From assembly GCF_003240565.2 (NCBI RefSeq), contig NZ_CP117256.1, positions 372,001 through 436,000 of the forward strand: a DNA stretch of 64,000 bases, written 5' to 3'. Position numbers and translations under genes: made by a program. Within the stretch, counting starts at the first letter, position 1, and each line of letters begins with the position of its first letter. Shown piece after piece: positions 63,303 through 64,000 of the stretch. This stretch comes from Rhizobium tumorigenes. Its GTDB lineage: Bacteria > Pseudomonadota > Alphaproteobacteria > Rhizobiales > Rhizobiaceae. The notes beneath the pieces are model-generated. The model was not told the origin of the DNA, ran no database searches, and saw only the letters and a program-made list of their open reading frames with translations.

Positions 63303-64000
63303 ATGACCAGATTGAATGGAAAGACGGCCGTGATCACGGGCGGCGCCACCGGTATCGGCCTCGCCGCTGCAAGGCGCTTCATCGAGGAAGGTGCCATCGT
63401 CTTCATCTACGGCCGTCGGCAGCAAGCACTCGATGCGGCTGTGGCCGCGCTTGGACCCAACGCCCGCGCGGTGAAGGGCTCGGTCTCGGATGAGGCCGAT
63501 CTGGATCGGCTCTACGCGGCGGTGAAAGCCGAGCGCGGAAGCCTCGACGTCGTCTTCGCCAATGCCGGGGCCGGAAGCCCGCTTCCTCTCGGCCAGATCA
63601 CCGCCAAGCACATCGACGACACTTTCGACACCAACGTGAAGGGCACGATCTTCACGGTTCAGAAGGCGCTACCACTGATGGGCCCGGGCGGTTCGATCAT
63701 CCTGACGGGATCGAGCGCCGGAACCACCGGCGCTCCCGCATTCACGGCCTACAGCGCCAGCAAGGCAGCCGTGCGCAATCTCGCACGGACCTGGGCGGAG
63801 GATCTGAAGGGTACCGGTATCCGGGTCAATGTGCTGTCGCCCGGGGCGACGGCCACCGAACTGGCAAAGGAAGCGCTCGGAGAGGAGGGCCAGAGGGCCT
63901 ACGGCGCGATGACCCCGCTGCAGCGCATGGCCGACCCGGCGGAGATCGCAGCCGTGGCCGCCTTCCTCGCGTCAGACGACAGCAGCTTCATGACCGCAAG
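63303..64000 (+). CDS. Short-chain dehydrogenase/reductase (runs off window)
   Basis: The first 232 or so residues of a classical SDR are visible: MTRLNGKTAVITGGATGIGLAAARRFIEEGAIVFIYGRR with the TGGxxGIG cofactor motif, VFANAGAG, the catalytic serine in ILTGSSAG, and YSASKAAVRNLARTWAEDLKGTGIRVNVLSPGATATELAKEA with Y-x-x-x-K. The arginine pair after the cofactor strand suggests NADP. An in-frame ATG nine bases earlier (63294) is possible; AAGGA at 63288-63292 spaces better for 63303. Substrate unknown. The C-terminus lies beyond the window. Confidence 0.92.
   Translation, partial: MTRLNGKTAVITGGATGIGLAAARRFIEEGAIVFIYGRRQQALDAAVAALGPNARAVKGSVSDEADLDRLYAAVKAERGSLDVVFANAGAGSPLPLGQITAKHIDDTFDTNVKGTIFTVQKALPLMGPGGSIILTGSSAGTTGAPAFTAYSASKAAVRNLARTWAEDLKGTGIRVNVLSPGATATELAKEALGEEGQRAYGAMTPLQRMADPAEIAAVAAFLASDDSSFMTA

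Overview
The window reads as a high-GC alphaproteobacterial replicon, most likely from the Rhizobiaceae and plausibly a megaplasmid or second chromosome. ABC transporters are very dense, the protein families are typical of Rhizobium/Agrobacterium, toxin-antitoxin modules are scattered through it, and no core or ribosomal genes are seen. The genus is inferred from protein flavour, not proven.

Region 1 (about 1-33.5 kb) looks like an organosulfur scavenging island. After a ParDE-type toxin-antitoxin pair at the left edge come metQNI with a decayed sfnB-like flavin oxidoreductase behind it; tauABC; a DppABCDF-type oligopeptide/nickel-family transporter; and a reverse-strand operon with a peptide-type binding protein, two permeases, a double ATPase, a luciferase-like FMN monooxygenase, two carboxymuconolactone decarboxylase (AhpD-like) proteins and a VOC protein. 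Then follow ssuACB, a small operon of two tiny proteins and an alpha/beta hydrolase, a dead peptide-type binding protein, and a branched-chain-amino-acid-type transporter flanked by a DszA/DmoA-like monooxygenase and a DszC/SfnB-like oxidoreductase. Five 23-bp sites of one pattern (8-bp half-sites, 7-bp spacer) lie upstream of several of these units and suggest one shared regulator.

Region 2 (about 33.5-39.4 kb) is accessory: a two-TM YcxB-like protein, two broken copies of an unidentified small protein family, a GAF-GGDEF-EAL protein and a TacA-TacT acetyltransferase toxin module with a palindromic operator.

Region 3 (about 39.4-61.6 kb) is the most interesting part. A complete aerobic nicotinate pathway is present: nicCDEFX plus a MarR regulator on the minus strand, and nicAB divergent on the plus strand. 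The enzymes would take nicotinate through 6-hydroxynicotinate, 2,5-dihydroxypyridine, N-formylmaleamate, maleamate and maleate to fumarate. Directly behind nicB, with almost no spacing, are two large glycoside hydrolases (GH106-like, and GH63/MGH1-like), followed by a spermidine/putrescine-type ABC transporter with a Tat-type binding protein, an isochorismatase-family hydrolase, a second MarR closely resembling the first, and a GH3 beta-glucosidase. I infer a catabolic system for glycosylated nicotinate or a related pyridine, such as plant-made nicotinate glycosides: import, deglycosylation, ring opening. I know of no described system with this layout.

Region 4 (61.6-64 kb) holds a LysR remnant, an intact LysR regulator and a divergent short-chain dehydrogenase running off the right edge. 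No rRNA, convincing tRNA, CRISPR array, IS element or replication origin was recognised.
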